From assembly GCA_027946555.1 (NCBI GenBank), contig JAPEVC010000011.1, positions 186,001 through 250,000 on the forward strand: 64,000 nt of DNA. The letters are read 5' to 3'. Position 1 is the first letter of the stretch. Every line of letters starts with the position of its first letter. The notes under the pieces are model-generated. The model searched no databases. It saw only the letters and a program-made list of their open reading frames with translations, and was not told the DNA's origin. Source of the stretch: Gnomoniopsis sp. IMI 355080 (Eukaryota > Ascomycota > Sordariomycetes > Diaporthales > Gnomoniaceae). The translations under genes were made by a program, and so were the position numbers. Below are positions 54,792-64,000 of the stretch, piece after piece.

Positions 54792-55960
54792 AGTGCGGAG
54801 GGTTTCTGGCAGCCCAAGGAGGGTAAAAAAAGAGATTGTGGATGATTCGATGAAGGAGTACGTTTGGACGACGAGCTTGATGAAGTCGTGGCGATGATTA
54901 GAATTGAAAGCTGTGAAACAAGAGGATGAGGAGAAACACATACAGCAAGGTGTTTATCACAAGCCATAGGCTTCATTTGCCTATGTCGCTAGGCAGACAA
55001 TTTTACCTGCGAAGAAACGCCATGGCAACCATACGGTGTACCATACAGCCGAAACTTTAATTCTATACACCGGATCAATATTGCTCGAAGGTTGTGAACT
55101 GTGTGCGCCCAACTTAAATCATGAGCGGCTCTTCTTTTGAAGTACGTATTCATAGTGAAAGGCGTAGCATATTGCATGTGTACAAGCAGCCATGAAATGC
55201 GCGTACGCAGCTCATTCCGACGCATGACTCCAATGGCCCAAATCAAGCCCATAGTAAGAGCAATCCTCTTTTGTCGCTCGGAGGCTACCTAGATATACAA
55301 CAGCATGAAATTAAGGATCAAGTCAAAGACTTGACATTACCGGGAGACCAATATACTTCTAGGTACCTAAGTAGGTAGCCGTACATATATACCATTATAC
55401 CTGGATATACGCACTTCATGACAAATCACAGAGTCAGTACGGCTACTACCCATGGATGTAAATATATGTATCCATATAATCCAGAAGCTACCTATACTAT
55501 TACGCACTGTCTCATTTCCTGCTCAAAATCCATTAGCAATACGTCCCCACTATCTGAGATGACGTTGTAGTAGCCATATCCATCAGTATCTACATACACA
55601 CCAGGCTGGAGGCTGTTTCGGGAAAGAAAGTTCATGCAAAAATGGGACAAGTGGTCGTATAAGCGAGCATCCTAATACCAAAACATACACCAGATATATC
55701 ATGCACACAGTCTCAGTCGTAACTACAAATGAACTGGTGCAGTCTGGGATGAGTGGAGTTGCGATGATCGCGTCTCCAATATTCAGAACTGCCGCGGCAT
55801 GTCTCCACCGTACCAGTGATCTCACCTCACTAGCTCCAGGGCGTCGTCTAATAACCATCAGTCTAGCGACGTTCACCTCACGCACGCATTCGCAATTTAC
55901 TCAACTTTCTTTCTTCTTTCTTAACATAATAGTATAACTTTTGATAAAAGAATTTTGGAA
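54792..55960. other. Divergent promoter region, no gene seen
   Basis: Between the RNase III-like gene and the GlcG/HbpS-like gene. It contains TAGGTACCTA at 55360-55369 with neighbouring TAGGTAG, and CTACCTAGATA near 55286, all related to the dispersed palindrome. No coding sequence supported. Confidence 0.45.
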
Positions 55961-56542
55961 ATGGCGACCGTTAAAAGCAATCTTACCCTCACACTCAGCG
56001 CCGCCCAAGCCGCCTCGCAGGCGTGCGAGGCTAAGGCAAAGGAAATCGGCGTTCCTATGAACATTGCTGTGGTGGATAGTTCGACACACCTCCTGTCGTT
56101 TTCGCGGTATGTAATCTGACTCGACGCACAACTCACGGCAGTCATGTCCAAGTAGACTGATACCCGCGCTTTGGGATCTTTCACAAGGTTCACTCGGCTG
56201 ACCTCCCCAACAACAAACAGCATGGACGGCGCCAAGCTCACCTCCGTCCACATCGCCATCGACAAGGCCTTCACAGCTGCAGGCCACCGTGTCCCCACAT
56301 CCGCCTACAAGGAGATGGTGTGGCCCGGCGGCGCTGGGTATGGTATTAACCACACCAACGGCGGGCGGTTCAACACGATCGGCGGCGGCGTGCCTGTGAT
56401 TTCGTCACAGGGGGATGTGCTAGGTGCTGTGGGCTGTAGCACCGGGACGCCCGCACAGGATGAGGTGGTCGCGAAGGCGGGCGTGGAGGCTGTGTTGAAA
56501 TTGGTGGAGCGGGAGAGCAAGCCGCCCAAGGCGAAGCTGTAA
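55961..56542 (+). CDS. GlcG/HbpS-like protein (DUF336 family)
   Basis: Exons 55961-56106 and 56221-56542 give 155 residues; the join reads LLSFSRMDGAKLTSVHIAID, a hallmark stretch of this family. The family includes bacterial HbpS, which binds and degrades haem, and GlcG, encoded beside glycolate oxidase genes; fungal members are mostly uncharacterised. Other typical blocks are MNIAVVDSSTHLL, KAFTAAGHRVPT, FNTIGGGVPV, GDVLGAVGCSTGTPAQDEVV and a C-terminal helix AKAGVEAVLKLV. There is no signal peptide, so it is probably cytosolic. It is convergent with the TauD-type dioxygenase gene, whose stop lies 344 bases away; both could serve small-molecule breakdown, but that link is only suggested by position. 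Confidence 0.88.
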
Positions 56543-56886
56543 GAGCGTTGTGGGAGAGCAGGGAGGGATTGTGAGAATGTGTCTGTATAACAGCGAGATT
56601 TGATATTGTTGGACCCATGAAAAGAGGGTTTGTCTTGCAGTCCGGAGAGCATGTTGACGAATCAGTGTGTCTCCCATGATCGTCAAAGCCCCAAGAACAA
56701 TTCGCATCAGCGTCGCCATATCATCATCAAATGCTCTACTTTCACGGAATTCTTAAACAAAGGCCCTTAGTAACTACGGATACCATCGCAGCTACAGAGA
56801 GTGTTTCGGACCGTCTCAGAGAAAGCAAAGATATCTTTATGCACTACACAAGTAATTGGTGATACGTCAACCTTTCCAATTACCAT
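56543..56886. other. Convergent 3' region
   Basis: Shared 3' region of the GlcG/HbpS-like and TauD genes. No gene or specific terminator recognised. Confidence 0.5.
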
Positions 56887-58030
56887 TCATGCCTGTATAG
56901 CCGTCGCCGTCTTGTCTCCCGGCCTGGCTGAAGAATCAAACCCAGGCATCACCTCGCCCACCGCGTTCGCGCCCCAAGCATATGTTCCATCATCATGCAC
57001 CGTCGTTCGCCGCATATCACGCTTCCACTTATCCTCAAACGGCCCGCCAGTCGCCCGATGCAGCACCGCCCGGTTATCCCACACAATCATATCCCCCGGA
57101 CCGTGCCACTCCACACTGACAACGTACTTGTCCTGCGTCGCATGCGCATTCAGCCGCCTCACCAACGCCTCGCCCTCCGCGCGCGTCGGCAAGCCCTTGA
57201 CATGATTCAAATGACCGCCTACATAGAGATTCATCCGCCCGCTCGGCTCGTGCTCCTGCGCCACGCGGTGGAAGTGCATGGGCGACGCATCGACATCCAG
57301 ATCCCGGAAGAATTCCGGACTGCCCATCTTGCGACTGTGCGAGATGCTGTGCCCGCCCACCAAGCCGCCGTCCTGTAGTAGGAGTTCCTGGGTGGCTTGG
57401 TCGAGGTCGTCCCAGGCGCTGCGCGAGTCTGCAAACTCGGTCGCGCCGCCTGAACCGGCGGGCGGGATGAGCACGGCGCGGAGGAGTGAATAGGATGCCC
57501 TACGCGGGTTGAACGAGCTATCGACATGCTAGGGCGGACCGTCGTGAGTTTATTGTCATAGTGCAATCAGAAAAAGAGGGAAGGGGGGCGGGAAAGGTGA
57601 GCTTTTACAAATATAGCGTTTCCCTTGTTGTAATGCGCCCGGGGGCTGTCGCTAGGAACAATCTCGCCTTCGCCGTCAAGGTTGGAAGCATCGAAGAGCT
57701 CGAAGTGCTTGTAGCGCATGCTGCGGCCTGGGGTGAGGTACCGCCTTATATTGTCGAGCTCTCCGAGTCGCCGTGAGAACTCGACATGGGCGTCGTCGGT
57801 AAGGCCAGTGTCGTGGAAGACGGCGAAGCCATACTGAATATGTGTCAGTGGGCAAGAGGCAAAGTGAGAAGCGTCAGGCCACGCACTTTCGCCAAAGCTG
57901 CTCTGATTTCCTCGAATTGCTCATCCGTGGTATTCTGAAAATTCGCACCCTCGATCTCCGCGCCGAAGGTTGGATGGAGTTCTTTGACCGTGATGGTCTT
58001 GAATGGGGTTTCTTGTAGGAGACCTGGCAT
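56887..58030 (-). CDS. TauD/TfdA-type 2-oxoglutarate-dependent dioxygenase
   Basis: Minus-strand exons 58030-57887, 57833-57609 and 57528-56887 give 336 residues, all joined in phase 0. Enzymes of this family use Fe(II), oxygen and 2-oxoglutarate to hydroxylate substrates such as taurine or phenoxyacetates. Markers: ITVKELHPTFGAEIEGANF at the start and YGFAVFHDTGLTDDAHVEF after the first intron. GNAIF is joined to HVDSSFNPRRASYSLL, whose HxD (about residues 124 and 126) binds iron. VWDNRAVLHRATGGPF carries the distal His, and KRDMRRTTVHDD the Arg that binds 2-oxoglutarate. Fungal relatives are often labelled alpha-ketoglutarate-dependent 2,4-D dioxygenases, but the natural substrate is unknown. 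Length and motifs indicate an intact enzyme. Confidence 0.92.
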
Positions 58031-58810
58031 TTCGGTGTATGTTGGAGTACTAGATCAATCACAAATGTTGAACGAAAAAGGAAGTCAAGGCATATTCCAG
58101 TATTGGGCAAGTAAAGGCTATCTTCAATATAAAATCATTTTCTATCACTGCTGCAGATCTGCTTACACCAAAGTGCCGAGTGGGCGGGGTGCGGGGAGGC
58201 TCTGCGGCGACCAGCACGAGGTATGGTGTTCCGGATGAATTGGGAATAACCCTTCTCCTGTAGGTGGAATTAGGCAAACCGTGGTAGAAACTAAGCCTGA
58301 CCCGTCAAACATTGACGTTGTGTGCTGCTGAGGGTGTCTGATGGCTCGAGCTGTCTTTGGGTCTATGTAATTATTTAGTACATATAGTAGACAATTGCTT
58401 CCCAGTGCCTGTTTCTCCCGACTTGCTTGACTCCTTGGCTGTTTTATAGAACAACCTGGTCTGACCATCTGATGAGCTTCATATGCTCAGCCAACGGCCA
58501 AGGGGTTGCTTGACTAGGGACTTGAGTTAGAAGCCAAACACAGATACTTGGGCCTCAGTCTTAGCCTGGATGTGGGAATTTTGGGGGGTTGTCAAACCAC
58601 CAAACCAAACCAGACTGATAATATTTCAGGATTCCCACTTCCAGAATGTTTCCTTCATGCTCATGTTCTCGCAAGGCATTGACCAGCCACGAGACATGAA
58701 TTACTATCCTCCACTCGGGCTGCATGATAGGCAGGTATATCGACCCATCCGTCCGTCGCTGCATACCTAGATAGAGACTATATCATTGCTGGCAAATTGC
58801 CTCCAGAGCT
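58031..58810. other. Intergenic region, no gene seen
   Basis: Promoter side of the dioxygenase and 3' side of the cyclin C gene. CATACCTAGATAG at about 58762-58774 is a degenerate copy of the dispersed motif. No coding sequence supported. Confidence 0.5.
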
Positions 58811-59970
58811 TCAGCCCTTGTCCAGCCCCCTCGCTTTGATGAAGCGCACGATCTGCTCCCTTGTGAGCTTGTCATTATATTGCTCCTGACAGTCGTAAAA
58901 AGAAATCAGCTCCTGGGTGCAGTCGATCATGGCCTCGATGTCGATATTACTCTCAGCCAACCAGAATCCGAATCGTTGGACTTTCGAGAAACGCTCCATC
59001 TTATTTGCGTTGCTTGCCCCATCCGCCTGCAGTCCGGATTGGCCCTGACCTGGCATCCCAGAGCCGCCCGGCGTTGGCGGCTGTGTCCTGTTTTGCAACT
59101 GGTTCAGCGCTGCGGTCATGGCGTTCACGCTCGCGACGTTCGGCTGGCCCAGTGCAGCAGTGCCGCTATTGCTTCCCTGGCCTGCACCTGTGCCCTGGCT
59201 GTTTGCGGAAGGTCGGAAGACGATAGCGAGTAGTATGGCAGTGAGCGCAATGGTGTGTGGTGGATAAATGAGTGGCATATCGGTCATGAAATGGTCGTTG
59301 ATGATGGACCATGCCAGTGCCATCTCCTCGTTGGTCAGGTTCAGGACGGACTGGAGGCTGGTGAGAGTGCGATAGGGCTGGTGAATGATGAGTTGGGAAT
59401 TCATCTCGGAGATGAGCCAGAATTCGCACTCGCCAATCTTGGATGGGTCGTGGAATAGTTGCATATCTGCGGCGTGGTGTCAGCACTTGACTTGAGTCAT
59501 TTCGAGTCGACAGGCAAGAGGCTGTACTACCTGTCCAGAGACTCCTCGCCTCCTGGGTCATCAGCCTGATATGTTGCGGACACTCCTCCATCTTGCAGGC
59601 CAGGTATAGGGCTGTCGTAATAACGAGGAAAGGATTCGTCCGGCGGATCTCGACCTTGGTGTAGAAGCGTTTGATGTAAACCTGCGCTGTAGCCATAGCC
59701 TGCTGCCGAGTGCCGAGCCTCTTTCCAAGGCGGTTGATTTCTGCACCAAACGCGCACAGCTGTCAGCGCAAATCAGGAATCCAGCTGAAGTACTAGAGGA
59801 GGCAACTCACGCTGGTTAAAGAAGATATTCAGGTGACGTAGCTGCGGTAGGCCGAAGCTTTGGACCAGCGCCGGGTCTTCATCCTCGAGCTTTTGACGCA
59901 TCGTGGCAAGCTGGTCTTTGGTGAAAGTCCAGTGCTTCCGCTGGGTAGACTCCCAGTAGCTGGCTGCCAT
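58811..59970 (-). CDS. SSN8: Cyclin C, Mediator CDK8-module subunit (Ssn8/Srb11)
   Basis: Minus-strand exons 59970-59811, 59740-59531 and 59466-58811 give 341 residues. The joins restore FNQQINRLGKRLGTRQQAMA and SLWTDMQLFHDPSKIGECEF. Cyclin C pairs with Cdk8 in the kinase module of the Mediator complex and regulates RNA polymerase II transcription. The N-terminus MAASYWESTQRKHWTF is diagnostic. The first cyclin box contains TAQVYIKRFYTKVEIRRTNP, then ALYLACKMEECPQHIR. The second contains NLTNEEMALAWSIINDHFMTD and YPPHTIALTAILLAIV. A Gln/Gly/Ser-rich insert (about residues 215-280) separates it from the C-terminal DIEAMIDCTQELISFYDCQE block. Insert length varies between fungi. It is divergent from the carrier gene SAL1. 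Confidence 0.94.
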
Positions 59971-60743
59971 CGTCTCTCCAAATCCGGGCTGAGTATGGCT
60001 TACGGCACCCGGGCCGCAGCATGTTGATCCAAGTTCGAGAGGACGAGTTCCCGGAGACGAGGCTGGAGCAACGGCGACGTTGACGTCGGGATTTCGGCGC
60101 CAGCATCGGCAGGTCAGACGAACCGGGGAGAAGAGAACAAGGGTCTTGCCCAGGAGTCACCCTTTGTTTTGTACTCTCTGCGATTGGACATCAGGGACCC
60201 CACAATGCAGCTTCACCCATTGACATGAGCGCCTCGGGCCGAGAAAGGAGAGTGTTTGTGAGACGGATACAGGGATGAGGGCTCCAGGGTGAGGGCGCAA
60301 AGTGGGGTGGACAACAAGCAGCTCCTTGTTGAAGGTATCTGAGAGGAGGAAAGGGTAAGAGCAATATCTTCTCCAAGAAAGAGCTTCGTCGATCCCACCA
60401 GTCTCGCAGCACCTGTTATCAGACACCACACCACCCTCAACACACCACCAATTCCACAAGCCACAGCTGCAGCATCTCGCACACCTGGGCTTTGTAACAC
60501 AAGCACCGCTGCTGCACAGCTCCAAAGACCCTCAGCCGACCCACCCCTCCTGCAATGACCCGATCTCGAACCATGATACACAGCTAGAAACCTTGCGCGA
60601 CGCACCCTTACCCACGGAGAGAAGAGCGCAGACTCGATATCGTATGACTAGTATCGCGCCTTTCCTCCCTGCGAACAACACCAATCGAATCAATTACCCC
60701 GCCCTTTCCTGCCGCATCAATGCGATGATCCCCTAATAGCAAT
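59971..60743. other. Divergent promoter region of SSN8 and SAL1
   Basis: About 770 bases with CA- and CT-rich leader-like sequence on the plus strand. Open minus-strand frames here are not supported by composition or splice signals. Confidence 0.55.
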
Positions 60744-63375
60744 ATGCAGGTCTTAGAGGAGGCCAAGAAGCTGGCGCTGGAGTCCCAGAACCAGCGTGAC
60801 AGGCGGGTGGAGGAGCTATGGCGGAAGCTGGATCCTCAGGGTGTGGGCGAGCTGGATGTGAAGGGACTGCAGAAGGGCTTGCGGAGGATCGACCATCGTC
60901 AGCTGGACCTCAATAAGTTGCTATGGATGGAACAATTGCTGATCACAGAACTACAGCCTTGAAGAATGCAGACGATATGATGCAGGAGATTGTCAAGATG
61001 GTGGATGTGAACCGTGATGGCAAGATCCAGTATGAAGGTATGGTACCGGATTGTTTGATCTCTGCTAGAGCCTCAGACTGGTATCTGCCAAACAAGCACT
61101 GACATAAAGACCACTACAGAGTTCCGCACCTTTGTTGAAGCTGCTGAGCGCCAGCTGCTACTGCTCTTTACATCCATAGATCGAAACCATGATGGCAAAG
61201 TTGGGCCTGATGAGCTAGGCGCAGCCTTTCAGAAGGCTGGCCTGGCCGTGCCAAAACGCAGAGTGGCAGGCTTTTTCGACGAGATTGATATGAATCGTGA
61301 TGGCTTCATCAGCTTTGATGAGTGGCGGTAAGTATCTCATGGATTCTATCCCATTGACCTTCCCACTGTTTTTTTCACCTGCTTCATCCCTTTCCAATAC
61401 ACATCTTCATGTGATCTTGGTCACATTAGAGCTTCTATGGCCAAAGTCACGCGCAACACTGTCACTGGCCCTAGAGTCCCGCCGGCCTGTTTTAGGGCAG
61501 CGGAACAAGGGCCTAAAGATTTATGGTGTTGGTTGAACGGTTGAATCATCCCACAAACCGAATGAACGGATGAGAGCTCTGGCTAACTTTGACATTTTGC
61601 ATCAAGGGATTTTCTGCTCTTCATGCCAACCACCCACGAGTCCCCACTCGAGGCAGCTTTATCTTATTACAGTCATATTGTTACTGTGAATGCTGAGGGA
61701 GATTCATCGGTTTCAGAAGACACACTCGAAGGTCTAGGTATGAAGGGTCTCCTTCTTGACACACTTTTTGGTTCAATCCTCAGACTGGCGCAACCCCCTC
61801 CTACACCGTCTCCTTCCCTCCCTCCCCGATCCGACCCTGGAACTACGACCGATTTACCCAACCCGGATGGCAAACCCCGGCCACACGACCAAACCCGAGG
61901 CTACCCATCGAGACATGACGAGATGACGGCTGCGATGTCCAACTACTCTCAAACTGCTACTGGCAGTATCGCCAACGGTGCAGCCGCCACCACCAGAGCC
62001 ATTCGCAACTCGGCCGGAAATGCGACAAAAGCCAAACTCGCTACGAGTAGTTCTGCAGGTATATACGGAAACAACAGCAATGCCGATTATTCGGAGAGCG
62101 GCCGCACATGCGATCCCCAAGTGCCATTTAGCGAGATACTTGTCGATGAGGAGGAGTGCGAGGAAGTTTCCGAATCAAGACTGATGAGTTTGTTACCTGA
62201 ACCAGGTTACTTCGCTGCAGGTGCTCTCTCGGGTGGGATTTCCAGAACCGCGACAGCGCCCATCGATCGTCTCAAAGTCTACCTCCTTGTTGATTCAAAG
62301 TCCAAGACGAAGACAGTCCTCACTGCCGCGAAGGGCGGCTATGGTCTAGCTGCTCTTCGACAGGCCGGCACACCGGTCACCGCTGCTGTGACTGATCTAT
62401 ACAAGACTGGCGGACTCAGAACTTTCTTTGCAGGTAAGCATTACTGCGTGTCTCTAGAACGCATACCTATTCCTTATTCTAGCCGCGACTGCTCGGAGTC
62501 TTGCAGTTGTGCTGACAATACGAATAGGCAATGGGTTGAATGTTATCAAGATCATGCCTGAGACCGCAATCAAGGTATGTTTGAGCATGTTTAGTCCGAC
62601 CATGTACGAGCAACGGAACAGCAGTCACTGAGCTTCAATGTTTAGTTTGGGTCCTACGAAGCCGCAAAGCGCACACTCGCCAACCTCGAGGGGCACGGCG
62701 ATCCGACCAATATCAATCCTTACTCGAAATTCGCAGCCGGTGGCGTTGCAGGAATGACAGCACAGTGAGTCGGCCTCTGCTGCTTGGCTTTCAGACTTAT
62801 TCATGTTGACTCTGCCTTCTAGGTTCTGCGTCTATCCTCTCGACACGCTCAAATTTCGACTTCAATGCGAGACAGTCAAAGGCGGACCGACTGGCAACGC
62901 CTTGCTCGTGCAGACTGCACGAAACATGATTAAAGATGGTGTATTCCGCACTGCTTACCGAGGTATTACTATGGGTCTCATCGGCATGTTCCCTTACAGC
63001 GCCATTGACATGGGTACCTTCGAGTTCTTAAAGAACTTTTACGCGCGAACAAAAGCGCGACATCTGGGTATTCACGAGGAGGACGCACTTCCAGGCAATC
63101 TGGCTACAGGAATCATCGGCGCCACATCTGGAGCCTTTGGCGCGACCGTAGTATACCCGTTGAACGTGCTGCGAACCCGTCTGCAGACTCAAGGCACAAA
63201 GATGCACCCACCCACCTACACCGGCATCTGGGACGTGTTCTGGAAGACATATCAGAATGAGGGCGTACGCGGCATGTACAAAGGCCTGGGAATGAATCTC
63301 CTCAAGGTTGCGCCCGCACTCAGCATCACATGGGTCACATATGAAAATTCAAAGAGGCTCATGGGCCTGCACTGA
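60744..63375 (+). CDS. SAL1: Calcium-binding mitochondrial ATP-Mg/phosphate carrier (Sal1/SCaMC type)
   Basis: Seven exons (60744-60897, 60957-61037, 61120-61327, 61607-62433, 62528-62574, 62646-62764, 62823-63375) give 662 residues, all phases consistent. The protein exchanges ATP-Mg or ADP for phosphate across the inner mitochondrial membrane under calcium control. The N-terminal part has four EF-hands: a degenerate first one (DPQGVGELDVKG) and three good loops (DVNRDGKIQYEE, DRNHDGKVGPDE, DMNRDGFISFDE). EWRDFLLFMPTT follows, then a long Ser/Pro-rich linker. The carrier part has three repeats with their signatures PIDRLKVYLL, PLDTLKFRLQ and PLNVLRTRLQ. The first intron's donor is GTCAGC, weaker than the others, but the join RIDHPLKNADDMMQEIV is right for the family. 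The fourth intron-exon step (279-base intron) is also well defined. Confidence 0.92.
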
Positions 63376-64000
63376 GGCCACACACCCACTGGCCACCAGT
63401 ATTATTGGATGTTGGAAGCAGAAAAATCGCCATACAACATGGGAGCTGCAATCCCATTACATGACACTAAAGTCCAAAGAGAATCATCCTCCTGGGTATT
63501 TGTCGGCCCCAGAACTACTAGGGCACTCAACTTTGATAACCATCGACAAACGATCGATACGCGATACGAGCATAGAACAGCAGCTGACGAAGAGCTCGTA
63601 CGGCTTGGCGAAGGCATCTACAACGGCGTTTGGCAGAGGCGGAACACGATACATGCACTCTGGTTGAATTTGGATCGATTCAGGTATGTGAGTGGGCATG
63701 TGTCGTAGGCGTTTAAGAAACAGTAGAATCATGGCGAGTATGATACCAGCGTTACCCTCACGCCGAGAACATGAAAAGCTTTCTTCGCGGTAAAGTCAAT
63801 AGAGCAGGTGGTATCACAGACTTCCGAGGATAGCTCATGCTTTCGTCTCCGAAAGAATGCCATGATGGTGAAAGCGAATGCTGAGTCCGGGTCTCGGCAT
63901 GCACGTCAGCCTCGCACAGCTCAAGACTCGGTGCGGCTTATCATGAAGAAATGGTCTGACCCGTGCTTCCAAGAGTCGTCATTGCATACGACACGCGTGA
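63376..64000. other. Downstream region to the window edge, no gene seen
   Basis: 3' region of SAL1. Short frames in both directions overlap and show no family resemblance. A gene starting beyond the edge cannot be judged. Confidence 0.45.

Noticed and set aside
1..64000. CRISPR array, prokaryotic insertion sequence or intact transposon
   Set aside because: No regularly spaced direct repeats, no transposase, reverse transcriptase or integrase motif, and no long terminal repeats were seen.

Overview
The window reads as nuclear DNA of a filamentous ascomycete (Pezizomycotina). Genes are split by short introns, mostly 50-110 bases, with GTAAGT-like donors and CTAAC-like branch sites. They sit on both strands without operons. 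The gene set (fungal DASH cryptochrome, Dsc3, Ima1, a PTH11-like rhodopsin-domain protein, HET and ankyrin relics) is typical of that group. The class cannot be fixed from the sequence alone. All products are inferred from protein patterns read by eye; exon joins were chosen so that phase, splice signals and conserved motifs agree.

Layout. 0.5-7 kb: kynurenine aminotransferase, an unusual Ras/Rho-like GTPase with a long N-terminal extension, and the Dsc3 ubiquitin-ligase subunit. 7-25 kb is mostly core housekeeping: a small unknown gene, the MTR4 RNA helicase, a cytochrome oxidase subunit, a broken F-box-like locus, a mitochondrial PPR protein, mitoribosomal Rsm25, ALG14 with a long N-terminus, Ima1 and a tail-anchored Siw14-like phosphatase.

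25-35 kb is different. It is gene-poor and holds relics: an unidentified gene with TGG-to-stop changes, an ankyrin pseudogene, a HET-domain pseudogene, and a large 2-oxoglutarate oxygenase gene with one frameshift. This is the accessory part of the window and looks like a decayed allorecognition (HET/ankyrin) locus.

35-64 kb: DASH cryptochrome, a secreted carboxylesterase and an Aim19-like protein, then a 3.7 kb empty stretch. After that come an ER J-protein, a MINDY deubiquitinase ending in a CaaX box, a rhodopsin-domain membrane protein, a degenerate RNase III-like protein, a GlcG/HbpS-like protein convergent with a TauD dioxygenase, and cyclin C divergent from the calcium-binding carrier Sal1.

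The clearest signal that gene annotation does not explain is a palindromic 10-mer, TACCTAGGTA. It occurs four times exactly, always between genes, with several degenerate relatives. No complete, obviously new multigene system was found.
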